From contig HG738136.1 of NCBI GenBank assembly GCA_000499405.2, positions 2,644,646 to 2,708,645 on the forward strand: 64,000 nt of DNA. The letters are read 5' to 3'. Of the stretch, positions 1 to 13,300 are shown in pieces; the stretch's first letter is position 1, and each line of letters starts with the position of its first letter. Under the pieces are notes generated by a model. That model worked only from the letters and a program-made list of their open reading frames with translations. It did not search any database and was not told the DNA's origin. A program made the position numbers and the translations under genes. The DNA comes from Onchocerca volvulus. Its lineage: Eukaryota > Nematoda > Chromadorea > Rhabditida > Onchocercidae.

Positions 1-172
1 AGACCATCCTAAAATTCTTTTGCTTTTCGGAAGATAATCAAAATAAGAAGACTTTAATTAAAATTGAAACAGCTAAATAAACTTTCAAGTGAAAAGTATG
101 AAAGAATAATAAGTAAATTTTTAGCGTATAATAAAATGCATAAATTGCATGTAAATATTTAAACTTACTAAC

Positions 173-3100
173 CTCAATAGTTCGAGCATTGACAAATTCT
201 TTGATTTCTTGAGGTGTCATCTGTTGTGAAAGATGTTCTAAGATTTGTATTACTGCTTCACTATTGCAACTTTTTGCTGCTACATGCAAAACACTTTCAC
301 TTTTCTGTAACCACAATATAGCTTATTACTAAATTTTTTAAAAAAGAACAATATATTTCATGGAAACTTTAATTATTATCTTGTAATAATTCTTCATTCT
401 TTTCTCGTTCATATTATTTCTTCATTTTTTTTTTATTCTTAAAATTATTTTGCATTTCAAAATTTTATTCTTCACAAAAAAAAAAATTTTTTTAATTTTT
501 AGCAACAAATTTTTGAAAAATTTATTCAATCAGATAATTACTAATTTTTAACATAACATATTGTTGTTATTATATATTTATAGATAAATAAATATATTTA
601 TTAAATTAATTTTTGCTGACATTAGAACAAATTTTTGGATCAGCGCCTTCACTAAGTAATAAGCGTATCATTCCGGAAAGCGGATTACGAGCAGCAATAT
701 GTAATGGCGTTTCACCATCATTACGTTTAACGTTTGGTTGCGCACCACTTTTCAATAACATTATTGCACATTCGATTGCATCTTCAGTTGTTAATGATGC
801 AGCAATGTGCAAAGCTGTTTCACCGATTGCACCACCGTGAACATGCACATCTGCACCGTATCCTAATAATGCTTCTACAACGGATGCTTTACCTGCTTGT
901 ACTGCAACATGTAAAGCCGTATAATTATCCTGCAATCATACTAAATATTACTAATTAATCATTAATCATTTTTTATATTGATTATATTAATATTAAATAA
1001 ATAATATATAATTTCAAAATTTGCTTCATATTCCACTTTACAATTAACATTCAATATCTTCTTTTTTGAAATTATTAAAAAAAAATTAGTTTTTAGAAAA
1101 TTTTTTCACTAAATATTATTTCAATTCTAATTTTTTGATTGAATTCTTCTAATCATTTTTAAATAAAATTACATTTTCTGGAGAAATTTTTATAAAATTT
1201 CAATGTTTCAGATTTTTAGCAGGAAAAAAGAAATTTATTTATAAAAAAAAGATATTACTCTCGTTTTAATATCAACATTTGTTCCTCGAGCAATTAACAT
1301 CTGAACGACATCTTCAAAACCAGCAGCTGCTGCAGAATGCAAACCCAAAGCACCTAAAGTAATTAATCGAATTCATAAATTTTTATTTTAGATATTCCAA
1401 TAATTTTCAGAAATGTTGCAATCACATTATATTTTCTTAAAGACATCAATAATTATAATTAAATTATCAACCGATTCATTTCCTGATCAATCAATAATAT
1501 TTTAGCTCAAAATTTAATAAATTTATGATAACCTCTAAAAAGCATATTTTGATCTGGAAGTTTTATGAATCTATATAAATAGAAATATAAATGTTTGTAG
1601 TTCATTTCTACATAGCATTTCAAGTTCTTCACTAAATGATTTGAAATCTTGAAATGTCGTTGCATTCGAATTGGCGGGTGTGTCTATATATAGATATACC
1701 TACTTATTTTTATCTTTCACACTTGTGACAGGTAAAAATAAGTGAGCGAACTGTATTTATTCATCACTTCTACTTTCTGCATTGTTCACTCCACACAACA
1801 TTTGAAATTCTTCATCGATTGATTTGAACTTTCGATACAAATTGCATTCGAATAGGTGCGTGTTATTGTATAGGTACGGTAGTTAGTTATTCAATATATC
1901 TCTTTTCTAAAGTATTAAATAACTCATAAATTGATTATACCTCGTCTATTTGGCATACAAAGAGGTACGCCATGTTTTAGGAATGTTAATGCAGTAGAGG
2001 CATGTCCACTTAATGCAGCAACATGCAACAATGTACTGCCATCACTTGTACGTGCTCGAACAGATCCTCCAAATTTTTCAATCAATAATTCAGCAACATT
2101 TGTATGTCCAACTGCTGCTGCAATATGCAACGGTGTTCGATCTTCCTGAAAAAACAAAAAAGAAAAAAAAAATGAGAAGTATCTTTGCAAAATTACAATA
2201 ACAAAGCTTTCAAAGAGTAAATAATTTTGTAATCAAATTTTGAAACTCAAAAAAAAGAAAAAAGTCATGATGCTTGACTGACTTTAATTTCAAAATTTAA
2301 ACTTCATTTCGAATTTCTATAATTTTTCTAAATTTAACAAATTTAACCTTATCAAGAATATTCGCATTAGCTCCTAATTTATGCAAAATTCTCAAAGAAG
2401 TAATATTTCCTTTCAATGCAGCATCATGAAGTACAGTCCAACCGTCTGAATTTCTTATATTCACATCAATTTGATCATAGCTGGCAAGAAGTTGCAACAT
2501 ATCATTTTCACCTGAACGACATGCAATATGTAATAACGAATCACCGTTTGCATCTACCTGTAAAATATTATCATGTAAACAATTTATTTTTTTTAAAATG
2601 GAAATATGGGATTTTTTGCATGAATACTATCGCAGGAATTTCGACAAAAATGAAACTATTTTTATGATTTTTAAAGAATTCATAAATTCATTTTGAGATT
2701 CTGAAATTTTTTAAAACTTTAAAACAAGTTTGAGAAATAAAAAGAAAAACATCTTACATGCATCAATTGATTATTATCATCTACTTCTAGCAGTAATTGA
2801 ACCGTATCCATATTGCCACATTTTACTGCATAATGTATCGGCAAGTATTTTTGCAAATCTTGTGCAAGACGACCTTCTTCCCAATGTCTCAACAATACTT
2901 GCGTTACATAAAAACCGCGTTTCGATGCACGAGCACAAGCAAAATGTAAGGGAGTTTTATTGGATGTCTGCAATATAAATAAAGTGACATAACTATATGA
3001 TTTCAGGTTAATACTTTTCCATAGTTCAGCTTACTGTTTCGCATATTTTGAAATCAATTTTGCAATTCAACAGATGTTGTATCATCGCTTTATTTGCAAA

Positions 3101-6100
3101 CATTGCTGCAACATGTGCAATTGTTCTTCCATCCTGAAATAAACCGTTTTGACAATTTTTAAAATCTTTTATATAAAAATAAAATAACTGCTATAAAATA
3201 ACAGATTCAAAGTAAGCAAGGAAACAAATATGTAAAAAAATTGAAGTAACTACGTGGATGAAAAAAATAAACAAAACTTTAAAAATTCATTTTCCAAAGT
3301 ATTTATTTAATGAAGCATCAGTTACCGCTTTTTTTTTTACGCCAATATTTCTCTTCTATATTTTAAACTAGTTAATGCCATTTCATTTACAAGAAAAAAT
3401 ACATAATTTTGAAGTTTAATAAATTATAATTTAATCACAAACTTTTGTTATTGAATTAAGAGGTGCTCCATGATTGAGCAAATGATTGAAAATCCAAATA
3501 TTACTATTTTTGACCGCATGAAATAAAACTGTGAAACCATGCTAAAATGATTTATTCGCTTTCAAATACAAATACAAAATTTATATGACGAATAATGAAC
3601 ATGCAAACAAATTTTAAGGAAATATATTATAATCTTCAGGATCATTCATTTTTTTCGGATATATTTCAAACTTTCAGGTCAAAAAAAAGTATGGATGATG
3701 TTATTCGGTTCTTTTTATTAGCTTTACTTTCTGCTCATTTTTTTCATACTTTTTCTACCCATTTACAACGAATTTCACGGGATTTGTCGGAAAAAACTGA
3801 ATTTTTGCAAATATATTTAAATGATCAAAATATTGTACATTCAAATAATCAAAATATTGTATTGTGACAATTTTCCCATGAATATGTTAAATGTTACGAT
3901 ATATCTGATTCTCATCTTTGTCTCCGATTCCACAACTTCCTCTTCAACAGTAAATAAGGGAACTGATTCGCATATCTATTTTAGTCTCATCTTTGTTGAG
4001 ATTTCCCAACCTAACTTCAATACTAGAAATCGTACACTTATGTAATTTCCGGTCTTATAATCACGCCCATGTGTTTATATCTACAATATTGTAAATGTCT
4101 TCACCATGAAAAGTATATTATCTGTCATAAGCATTCTTAGGAGCAGTGCAATGTTTCAACCGGTTGGACCTTCATATTTTCATGGGTTATTTTCTACCTA
4201 TTCAATGTCGAAAAAATCCGAAAATTATAGTTATTACAAACAAGAAGTGATAAAGTTCAAGAAACGCATATTTTCAAATGGACCAACAAGTCGGTAAACA
4301 TGCTTGCCGTCAAAACAATAAACAGAGGGATAAACATGTTTCCCGCCAAAATGTTCCGATCAACAGCTAAACAAAGCGAGATTAATTAATCAATCATGAG
4401 GTGACGTATCATACGTCAAGAAGCGCTCCGAAAAGCTATAAAAGGTACGGATTTTGAGTTAGTTCTGTTTGAAGTTCAATAACAACAGCAGAAGTTCAAA
4501 GCGACACGGCAGGCGGACAATCAAGGAGCAGCCTTCTTCTCTACGAGTGACAAAGGAAAGTGATAAGTTATCTGGATAATCTCGGATAATTGTTTGTTCG
4601 TAACTTTTCCGTTGCTAATAAATTCCTTCTTCAAACAGGATTCGCCTTTGTCGCAACAGACATAATTGAAAAACTTTCGCGATATTCAATGCTTAGAAAA
4701 TTTGATCTGTTTCAAAACTTCAAATAAACCCCAGAATAAATTCTTTTATTATCTAGAAGATAAATATTCAAGCAGTCGATTATACTTTCCATATTCATCT
4801 ATAAATTGTATTGTAAAGTAGTTGCTTTAGTAAAACTACGGCGTAGTAGAGCCTTTATCACTCAACAGTTCGCCTACACAAGCAATCAATCTATAATCTT
4901 TCCAGAGAAGAAAGAACTTTCACGACAGCATTTGCGAAATTTTTTTCGGGAAAAATAATAAGAATGCAAAATACAGTGTGTTAATAGATTGATTTTTTTT
5001 CTATCGATAAAATATTATCATAAATGAGCCTTTTTAATTTTTTAAAGTATTAAAGATTTCGGAAATTCTAGCAATTTTTAGTCCTAATAAATTGTCCCTT
5101 CCATTTTCTTAAAAAAAAGTATATATCGTATAGTTAATGGCGAAATTTTTCAGGAAATGGAAATGGATATTTATTCGGAGAGCAATTATATTGCAAAGAA
5201 AAAAGGAGCAATAATGCAGTCGCAAAGCTGTCAATTGGATAACTTAGGCGGAAAGAAGCACAGAAAAAGCTTTTCGCAGAATGATTTTAAAAAAAAAAAA
5301 AAAAACGAAAAAAAATGAAAAGTGAAAGATAAAAATGGAATGCTACGATTATGATAATTTGTAATAATTTGATGAAAGAAAGTAAAATTCTGTTTAGAAA
5401 ATATTTCAATTAAGTAATGAATTATTTTTTTCCCAGCATAACACAATGATTTTGCTCATTCAACATTTTGCAAGAATGAATCATAAATTTTAAATTTGAA
5501 ACAAATTGAACAAGATATATATATTCGACTTTTAATAATGATTTCATCAAAAATTCTGAAAGAAAACCGAATTTTCAATGTGTATTTTGCATTTGTCTGA
5601 ATATTTTACAAAATTAAACTTACCGGATCTGTAATTGTGAAATCAAGATTTTCTTCATCATTTAAAATTTGTTCCACTTTGGTCCATTCACCTTTTATTG
5701 CGTATAGCAAAAGCTAAAAATCGAAAATTATTTTTCGTATAATTAGTTAATTAATTATTGAACTTCTATGAAACTGATTTAAAAAACTTTTAAACTTAAT
5801 CAGATATCAAATGAGATTGAGAATTTAAATTTATAAGAAAATTTGAATTTTGGACATACTTTGGATGAAACACTTTTGCTATATTCATCTTCATTAATCG
5901 ACATTGAAGAAGCATGCGAAATTTTGGTTTCTTTTGATGTGCTTTGTTGAACGGACCATTCCATATAATCTGCTTTTTGATCTTTAGAGAATTTACTTCC
6001 TGCGGATATCAAAGAGTGATTGACAGAGATATCATCGAGATCTTCCAGTGATAGGAGCTTATTATGGTTTATTTCCGGATTTTTCAAATTTAATAGTGAT

Positions 6101-6843
6101 CGATTTTTCTTTGATATCTGAGATTCTTTAATAACTGAGTTTATTTCACTTGCTATGGGATCCGGACTGAATGAAGAACTAGTTAATGATTTACAGGTTT
6201 GTTCTTCTCGAGATTTTTTTTTCTTCTTCAAAAGTAATCCGAGTATTCCAGTGCGTGGACTAACTAATGCATCCGTAATTTCTTTTCTGTTATTCAAATC
6301 AGGCGTTGATTCAGATATTTCCTGAAGCCATTTGCTGATCATTCCCATTTTATTTCCCTTATGTCGTTCGGTATATCGTGGTGATTGCAAAGCCGAACTA
6401 TTACCACTCATTGTATGATCAGGTGAACTTGTTAAAGATTTATGACCATTTAATGAAATCGGCTTTTTCATTAGCGACTTTTCAGATGGTAAAAATTTGA
6501 TGGAACTTCCAATGCTTGCAAGCGATTGCCGTTCATATTTTGATGGAATGTAGCCATTTTCAACAGATGAAACTTCATTTCGCAAAGCGGTACCTATTAT
6601 GCCACGATAAGTTGACAGAGGAGAATTGTTATCAGATGTAAGCCGAGAAGTTCTTTGATTCTTAGCCTTATTTGCAGCATCTACCAAGATTGAATTTGAT
6701 TTAAATTCTGGAATCGAATTCGTTCCATTATTATCCTTGTAATGAAATGTGACATTGTCATATTTTTGTAAATCAGCTAATGCTGAAGCTAGAATACCAT
6801 TTTGAAGTCGTGGTGAAATTATATCATCATTTTGTTTTGCCAT
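173..6843 (-). CDS. trp-4: TRP-4/NOMPC-type TRPN mechanosensory channel, N-terminal half (3' end off window)
   Basis: TRPN channels are mechanically gated cation channels of sensory neurons whose long ankyrin spring tethers the pore to microtubules (family knowledge). Exons, 5' to 3' on the minus strand: 6843-5860, 5713-5624, 3541-3443, 3133-3035, 2967-2758, 2557-2348, 2145-1941, 1353-1259, 929-621 and 304-173. All joins keep frame and use GT/AG, giving 811 codons. Residues 1-328 are a Ser/Lys-rich, low-complexity N-terminus. From about residue 329 (LLLYAIKGEWTKVEQIL) a continuous ankyrin array begins, with repeated TPLHIAA/TALHVAV helices. The segment DNYTALHVAVQAGKASVVEA and the following GADVHVHGG loop closely match NOMPC. 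The remaining ankyrin repeats and the six-helix pore should lie left of base 173. The start is the first ATG after a strong acceptor at 6927-6928. The family call is secure; the N-terminal exon is less certain. Confidence 0.9.
1645..1870. repeat. Dispersed repeat, copy 1 (in a trp-4 intron)
   Basis: The segment shares a series of words with 29341-29535, among them TTTATTCATCAC, CTACTTTCTGCATT and CATTCGAATAGG-like/GCGTG endings, in the same order and orientation. It also carries a weaker internal copy of its own end (TTGCATTCGAATTGG near 1660 and TTGCATTCGAATAGG near 1842). It lies wholly within the intron between exons 1941-2145 and 1259-1353. No coding capacity was seen. The element class is unknown. 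Confidence 0.6.
4290..4670 (+). mobile_element. LTR-like element remnant (probable solo LTR), copy 1
   Basis: This sits in the 2.1-kb trp-4 intron (3542-5623), antisense to the host gene. It shares blocks with 16105-16330: AAACATGCTT-CCG-CAAAA, GGGATAAACATGTTTCCCGC, TCCGATCAACAG, AAAGCGA, ATGAGGTGACG and a TATA box followed by a CGGATTTTG word. Here the TATA motif is CTATAAAAGG near 4436 and an AATAAA lies near 4618, the order expected of an LTR promoter and polyadenylation site. The segment ends near CGCAACAGACA (about 4662). No gag/pol reading frame adjoins it and no target-site duplication was confirmed, so the exact ends and the superfamily (BEL/Pao or gypsy) are open. Confidence 0.5.
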
Positions 6844-6928
6844 TAAAATACAGAAAATTTTCAGAAAAACGTAGAAATCAAATGAAGCAGAATATTTTTT
6901 TCGGATCAAATATATTTATAGGGAATCT
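6844..6928 (-). promoter_or_regulatory. Splice or trans-splice acceptor and short 5' leader of the trp-4 gene
   Basis: On the minus strand a textbook nematode acceptor, AATAATTTTTCAG, ends at 6927. The next 83 bases (6926-6844) contain no ATG before the MAKQNDD start at 6843. An in-frame extension up to 6909 exists but has no ATG, so the ATG at 6843 is preferred. The site may receive a spliced leader or an upstream non-coding exon; the sequence does not tell which. Confidence 0.5.
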
Positions 6929-9900
6929 GAAAAATTATTTCAAAAATAATCATGTAGCTTTTAGTAAAATAAAAATCTCATAATGTTTTATTTTTGAGAG
7001 ATTTTTCTTAAGTTCAATAAATTATGTTTTGTATGATTTACAAAATAATCACATAGTTTTAGAAATATTTTTTTTTGTAAATTTAAGATATATTAAAATT
7101 TTTCTAAATACTATGTTCAATTCTTTCAAATCGGAAATTAATCATTAGCTTAGTAATGATATTAAAAAGCAATATAGAGTGAAGTGGAAGAAAATTATTG
7201 ATGATATGAGTTATTATTATTCAAAATTAAATGGTTATTTTGTTATGTAAATCGGAAGAAAGAAAATATAACAACAGTACTTAACAAAAGCAAAGAAACT
7301 AATTTAAAGTAATTCATAGTTGAATTGAATTGATATTAGAATAGTAAACATGATAAATGAAGCAAATAATAAAATATTTAGGCGAAATATTTTGCTTATG
7401 GGAGAATAAATCAAATAATAACATAATTATATAGATATATCTTAAGTTAACTTGATAAGTGCACATGAATACTTTTAATTATAATTAAAATGACTTACTA
7501 TTTTCGATAATGATTATCTTATTAGTAAAGAACGGCAATCTTTTAAATGCGATGAATAAATCATTAAAATCTTTTTAGACATCAAAAATTAAATAATTTT
7601 CCGTCATAATAGAAGTAATTTTAATGTAAATCAATGATAGGTTGTCAATAGAAGTTAACACAATATGGCTACTTAGAGTAATTTTGATAACTAAATCCGT
7701 TAATGATATGATTATTGTATTAATTATGTTTGATAGTGTAAATTGCAATTAAATTAATCGATATATCTATTAGCTTATATAATCACAACTTGTTACTATT
7801 CAATACTTATCAGATATCTTCTACTAATTTCACATCTTTCTAGTTATTATTTTACTCATACATGTCAAAGTAAAAAGTGACAAATTTTGACGTACAAAAA
7901 TTTTTTTGCCCTTAAAAATTTATTCATCCTTATAACTCATACATTAACAATAATGACATAAAAGCAGAATCAATAAGAGACATAGAGATAAATATGCATT
8001 ACTTTTCGAAATGGATTATAGCCAAGCAAAATGTTCCGGTTTGAGCAAAATTGTCCTAAAATATACCTTCTAAATGCATTTTTTGATCTCTGATCAATAG
8101 GTATGTCTAAGCTTTCATTTCGTTTACTTTGAAGTAAATATGCATATCTATATATAGACAATTAAAATACTTCAATAAGAATTCGCTTATTTCCAATCAA
8201 TCTACCTTACCTTCCTTTCTTAGTCCGGAAATTCTTGAAAAAATATTCCCATCAAGAGAAAAATTGCAAAATTGCTCTAAATGAAAGAACATTTACTAAT
8301 TACACTTTTAGCTATTTGTAGAAAGCATATCCTTAATTGAGCAAATACCTCATTTTTATTCGCTGTATAAAAAAACCTTCGTTTCATAATAACCAAGCTT
8401 ATTGAATCTGTTTTTTTTTTTTTTTTTTTAACTATCATACAATTTCAATTTTCTAAATCTTAGCAATTTCAATGTTTTAATTTCTTAAAATCCAAAATAT
8501 ACTCAATTTGTCAATTTTTTGTTGGAATTTGCTAATTTACATGTATTAATAACTCGAAAGAAAAAACTTTTATCACTGTTTGAAATCATATCACATTGAG
8601 AACATGCAAATGGAAAACATAATATAACAAGGTGGATCACATCGACTTTAATATCACTGGTGAAAACTATCAATGATAATGAGTAACCGAAAATGAAATG
8701 TAATGAGAATTTAAAATACTATCCCGAGCCAATAAAACAAGATTTTAAGCAAATTAGAGCAGTACTTTTGCCTTTGATGTGGCAATTGCCTAATTAAATT
8801 CAACAAACAAATCTTCGTATAATATGCAAGAGTCACTTAATACTTTCACTTCATTCGTTGATATATATATGGAGGAAAGTTTTAAATTCATTATCAAATA
8901 TGGCAGAGAAAAAAAATTCGTAGATTTGATTTATTTATATTAATCAATCAATATGAGTTTCAATTTCAGTGCAAATTCATTTAATTGGATGAAATGAAAT
9001 AAAATGAGAACAAGATTATTAATTTCCATTAATTTATTCCTTTTATAATTAAACAAGCACCGGAATTGAAACCCCAAAAAATATCACTTTATTTTCAATA
9101 GGTCTGTGTCTATGCTACCTATCTTAACTCGTTCTGTCATACCTTCATATTTTTCCTTACTGTAATAGCTATTATATAAAAAGGACCCTATCTAAACGGA
9201 TTTGAAAACAACAGAATTTTACTTTGAAATTAAGTTAGATTTCATATATTTACCAAGAAAATTATATATCTTTGGAATATACTTATAAAAAAGTATTCAA
9301 TAAAAGACATAAACAAAATAATGGGTACACAAAAAAAATAGTATCATATTTCACCATTAAAAGTATACATTATGTACATACAATAAAAATGTCATGAACA
9401 TATGGCAACTGTGCATATTTTTACAAATGATAGAAGTGCTTATGTTTTTTTTTTTTTTCGTCTTAGTTGCTAAAAAAGAAGCGCAACGGATAAGTTCGAA
9501 AACCCAAGATAAATTCCTTATCCAAGTAAAAAGTTTACGATCCTCGCCACATTGTTTCAAAAAGAAAACCCAATCTAAATCACAACTTAAAACAGTAACT
9601 TCAGTATGCTAAAAAAGTATTATTTTTTTCCTTAAAAATAATTAAAACACAATACATCTATTATTTCAAAGGTGGCCACGTATGGATTCAAAGAATAAGT
9701 GGGATACTTGTCGAATTTAATCTATATTTATAACATCGGCAGAAAATGCACTGATTAGATTTTTATACAACCTTGATATCTCAGCTAGGAATAACTGAAT
9801 GATACTCAGTTGAGAATAAAAATCATAAGCTGTCAAAATATAACAGAAGAACGAAAGATTTTAAGGTAAATAAAACTATCTAACACTATTTTCTATTAAA

Positions 9901-10350
9901 TAATCATGCATGAAACATGATAATCATACTAGAATTAAAGCTACAACAATGGAAAATGAGTATATAAACGAATGGAACGAAAAATTCTAAAATGATATGA
10001 AAATCGATGTAAATGCATAAAAATTCAGAAAACAGCAATATACCCTTACTTAATTGAGTAAAATAATGTAAAACATATGTCAAAGAAAGAAAACTAGAAA
10101 ATTAAAAAAAAATAAAAATTTGGAAATAAACAAAAATCTCAGGAAAAAATAACGCCATCAGAAGATCATCACATAAAAATTATAAGAGAATAAAATTGTA
10201 CATAACTTCAAGAAGAGAACAGCTCGAAAAAACTGATAAAAAAAGTGATACAACGAAAATCTATCAAAAAAAAAAAAAAATCAGTTTTGATAAACTCAAA
10301 TTTAACTTCAAATCTTAATTTCTTGATTAATTTTCATCCACAACATATAT
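6929..10350. other. Intergenic spacer between trp-4 and the AF9-like gene; no supported gene
   Basis: This is AT-rich sequence upstream of trp-4 and downstream of the AF9-like gene's stop codon. Only short chance reading frames are present. It probably contains the trp-4 promoter and the AF9-like 3' UTR, but no distinct motif was picked out. Confidence 0.5.
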
Positions 10351-13300
10351 TTAGGCAGTATCTCCAAAACAAATTCGATTTAATTTACCGATGAGTGATG
10401 AATTCAACTTGCAAATATCGAATGACAGCAGATTATTGTCGGTAAACAATAAACCAGATGGCAAACTGGGACTGGATGATGTGGGCGTTAACAGAGTATT
10501 TACAACTGCTAACATTTTATCTGGATCTTTCAATGTCATCAACTTCTTCTGCAGCCGAACCAGAAACTCAAAATCATATTGTTTTTCGGTCTAAAATATT
10601 GAGCTTAAGCAAAATATTAAATATTCTATAATTGTTCGATTTTCTTAACTTTCTGAATTTCCCTTTAAGCGCAATTTATTAATGCTTCGCATAATGTTAT
10701 CAGAAATGAAAAAGTCACTTGTTAAAAAGTCTGATCTCATAACAAACTTCGTATTTCATTTTTTATGACATATTTCCTATGTATCCCAAAGACTAAAAAA
10801 GCTCCAGCAGATATAAAAACTCAAAAAATCAGAATAATCAATAACGATTGATGTTCGAAGGTAATTGCTCTGCAAATATCCTTCCTGTCATGAGGTATGA
10901 TGGAAAAGTTTTATACACTTCTCAATGCTCAATCTTTGCTACTGTTTATGGAAGCAGTTAAACTATTCATGACGAAACAGATTAATAATACCACAAATTA
11001 CAAACTTGCAGAGGCGGCAAAACACTCTTTGAACAATGAAAAGTATTGTTATAACTACCAATACAAAAGCAGAATTCCTAGCAGCACAATTGTTATTCAT
11101 TTCAAAATAAATTTTTATATATAAAAATAATACCGCGCAGTCGTTTTCAGTCGTTGGAGTCATGGAAATTGTGCTTTCCGCACTGAACGTTGTGATTTTC
11201 GAAATTTCCGAATCTGAACAATTTGATTCAGTTGATGTTGACGGCTCCGAATTCAACGTATCTGTTTGTTTCACTTCTGATAGAGCAACTGTTTTTGTTT
11301 CATTATTTGATGATACTTTGGTTTCTGCGGGAACTATTGATTTAGAGATATTTGCGATATTTTCAGATGAAGCAGACTAAAGAATAATTATCATATATGA
11401 TGAGTTGTCAGAGTTGGCATAAGCCGTTACAGATATTTACAGTATTGTAATTTTACAAACTTCCAAATATCTTAAAATAATTAATTTCAAACGGCTTAAA
11501 AATATTAAGAAACCAAAAATGTTCCATCCAAGTTATAGGCCTTTAGAATCTTTTTTGTTCTAATTTTGTAGAAAAATATCAATCTTTTCGCATAAAAAGA
11601 TAAACTTTCACAACTTTACTAAACTTTTGAGCTGCAAATTCAGGATAATAATACTTATTTAAATCCAACAACAAATCAAAATACTCACTCTAGAATTCTT
11701 TTGTCTTTTTTCACTATCAACAAGAGCACGTGGGATTTTTAATTTACTCAAAGGTGGATTGCTTCCAGAACGACCCTTCTCATTCTCTTTTTCCTTCTTT
11801 GGAGCCGGTTCCTCAGACGAACTTGTTATTCCTTTCCGTAATCGATTTCGCTTATCGGAATCTTTCTTAGCCCCGCCATATTTTAAAATCAGTTCCCGAA
11901 ACGTTGACGATGGCTGCTTCATTTCAATGGTCTGCGTAATAAACTGTTCGTTGTATTTCTCTGTAAGGACATATCTTTAGGACGAAATTTTATTCATAAT
12001 TCAAACTAATATATATATATAGGTTTGAATTAAATTTCTTCCTTTCCAGCAGCGGTATGTATTATGTATGTATATACCACCGCTGGAAAGAAAGAAATTT
12101 AGTTCATTCAAAACTTGAACCTAATTTTTCCAAAAAATTGAAAGTGACAAATCCCGCATACCTAATACGAGATTCATATCATATGTTAGTTTATAGATTT
12201 TGCTTGCTCCTGTAAAAGTGATGTGAATTGGAATCGAAAATCCGCCGTAACCCAATTCGCTCACTTCAAAAGGCGGTTCTTTTACAACTCGTCGTGGAGA
12301 CGAGAAATCTGGATGCAATTCAAACACAACCTATAAATACTAATAACTTAAAAAGTCATTCGGCAAAACATCATTGATTTTGAATTTTATGGATGCTTTC
12401 TCCTAGATCTCGAGATTTTTGGATTCCTGAATGTAATTAACAAATCTGAATATTTGCAGCGCTATTCAGAAATTCTTTTCTGTCTTCATAAATCCTAAAT
12501 TTCTAGAGTTTTTCAATAAATCTTTTTTTTTTTCTAGTTTAAAATTTAAAATTTTGGTACAGATCCAAGAAATTTTCTAATATAAAAAAAAAACTATCTA
12601 GTACAATATGTGTAAAAAATTCTCATGCAGAAGCAAAATTTAACCTTTGAAATAAAACTGCGGTCAATAAATGGCATTCCACTAAAAGAGTGCACAAATA
12701 CTGTCCACCGATGTGTCATGCCAGTCGATGTTGGACGATCAAGCATTTCGGATCTGAAGCTATTTTTTGTAAAGAAATTATAAAATGTGCATCAAATAGT
12801 GCATAAACGGATGTTAAATGATGAACAGCTGTCTCGATCATTCATCCTCGTTCTTTAGAAGAGGTTTATGAATAATAGATCGGATATGAAAATTGCACAG
12901 CTATAACCCAAAAGCGAAAGATATGAAAAGAAATTTCCATACCAATCATCATCAACTTTTGTGGATGAAATATGAAATTCTACTCATCAGATTCAATCTT
13001 CCTTATCGACAATAGATTAATGATAAAGTCAATCTTTGAAGTTATATGTTTTTTATGCTTCATTTATGTGTTTCAACTCATTGGAAAGCCTTTTTTTGAT
13101 ATAAAGTAAAACAGCCAATATTTAAAAATTACATATAAAGATAATATGTCGTCAAGAAGGTGATATAATTATACCTTAGAAAGTTAGTGAAAAAAAGCTA
13201 CGTTTTAAAAAGTTCGCATTTATAGACTGCTTACTTCAGAACCAACATTATCAACTAGTCAAGCAATTTGCTAAAAGAAAAACAGACTTATGAGTTTCCA

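Noticed and set aside
613..958. Plus-strand open frames opposite trp-4 ankyrin exons
   Set aside because: They are antisense shadows of the minus-strand exon 929-621, which has clear ankyrin homology and splice sites.
3595..4297. Open plus-strand frames in the large trp-4 intron
   Set aside because: No family resemblance or splice support. Part overlaps the LTR-like remnant, and no gag, protease or polymerase motif was visible.
4800..4960. GC-richer patch with an ACTACGGCGTAGT palindrome and an AGTTCGCC word, tested as a tRNA
   Set aside because: No acceptor stem or anticodon arm could be formed around the T-loop-like word.
7970..8161. Minus-strand frame with protein-like text (KRNESLDIPIDQRSKNAF) and a GTAATG donor
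   Set aside because: It cannot be joined to the trp-4 first exon, because the acceptor at 6927 leads into a stop in the frames tested. There is no ATG with a good leader. Kept as unproven.
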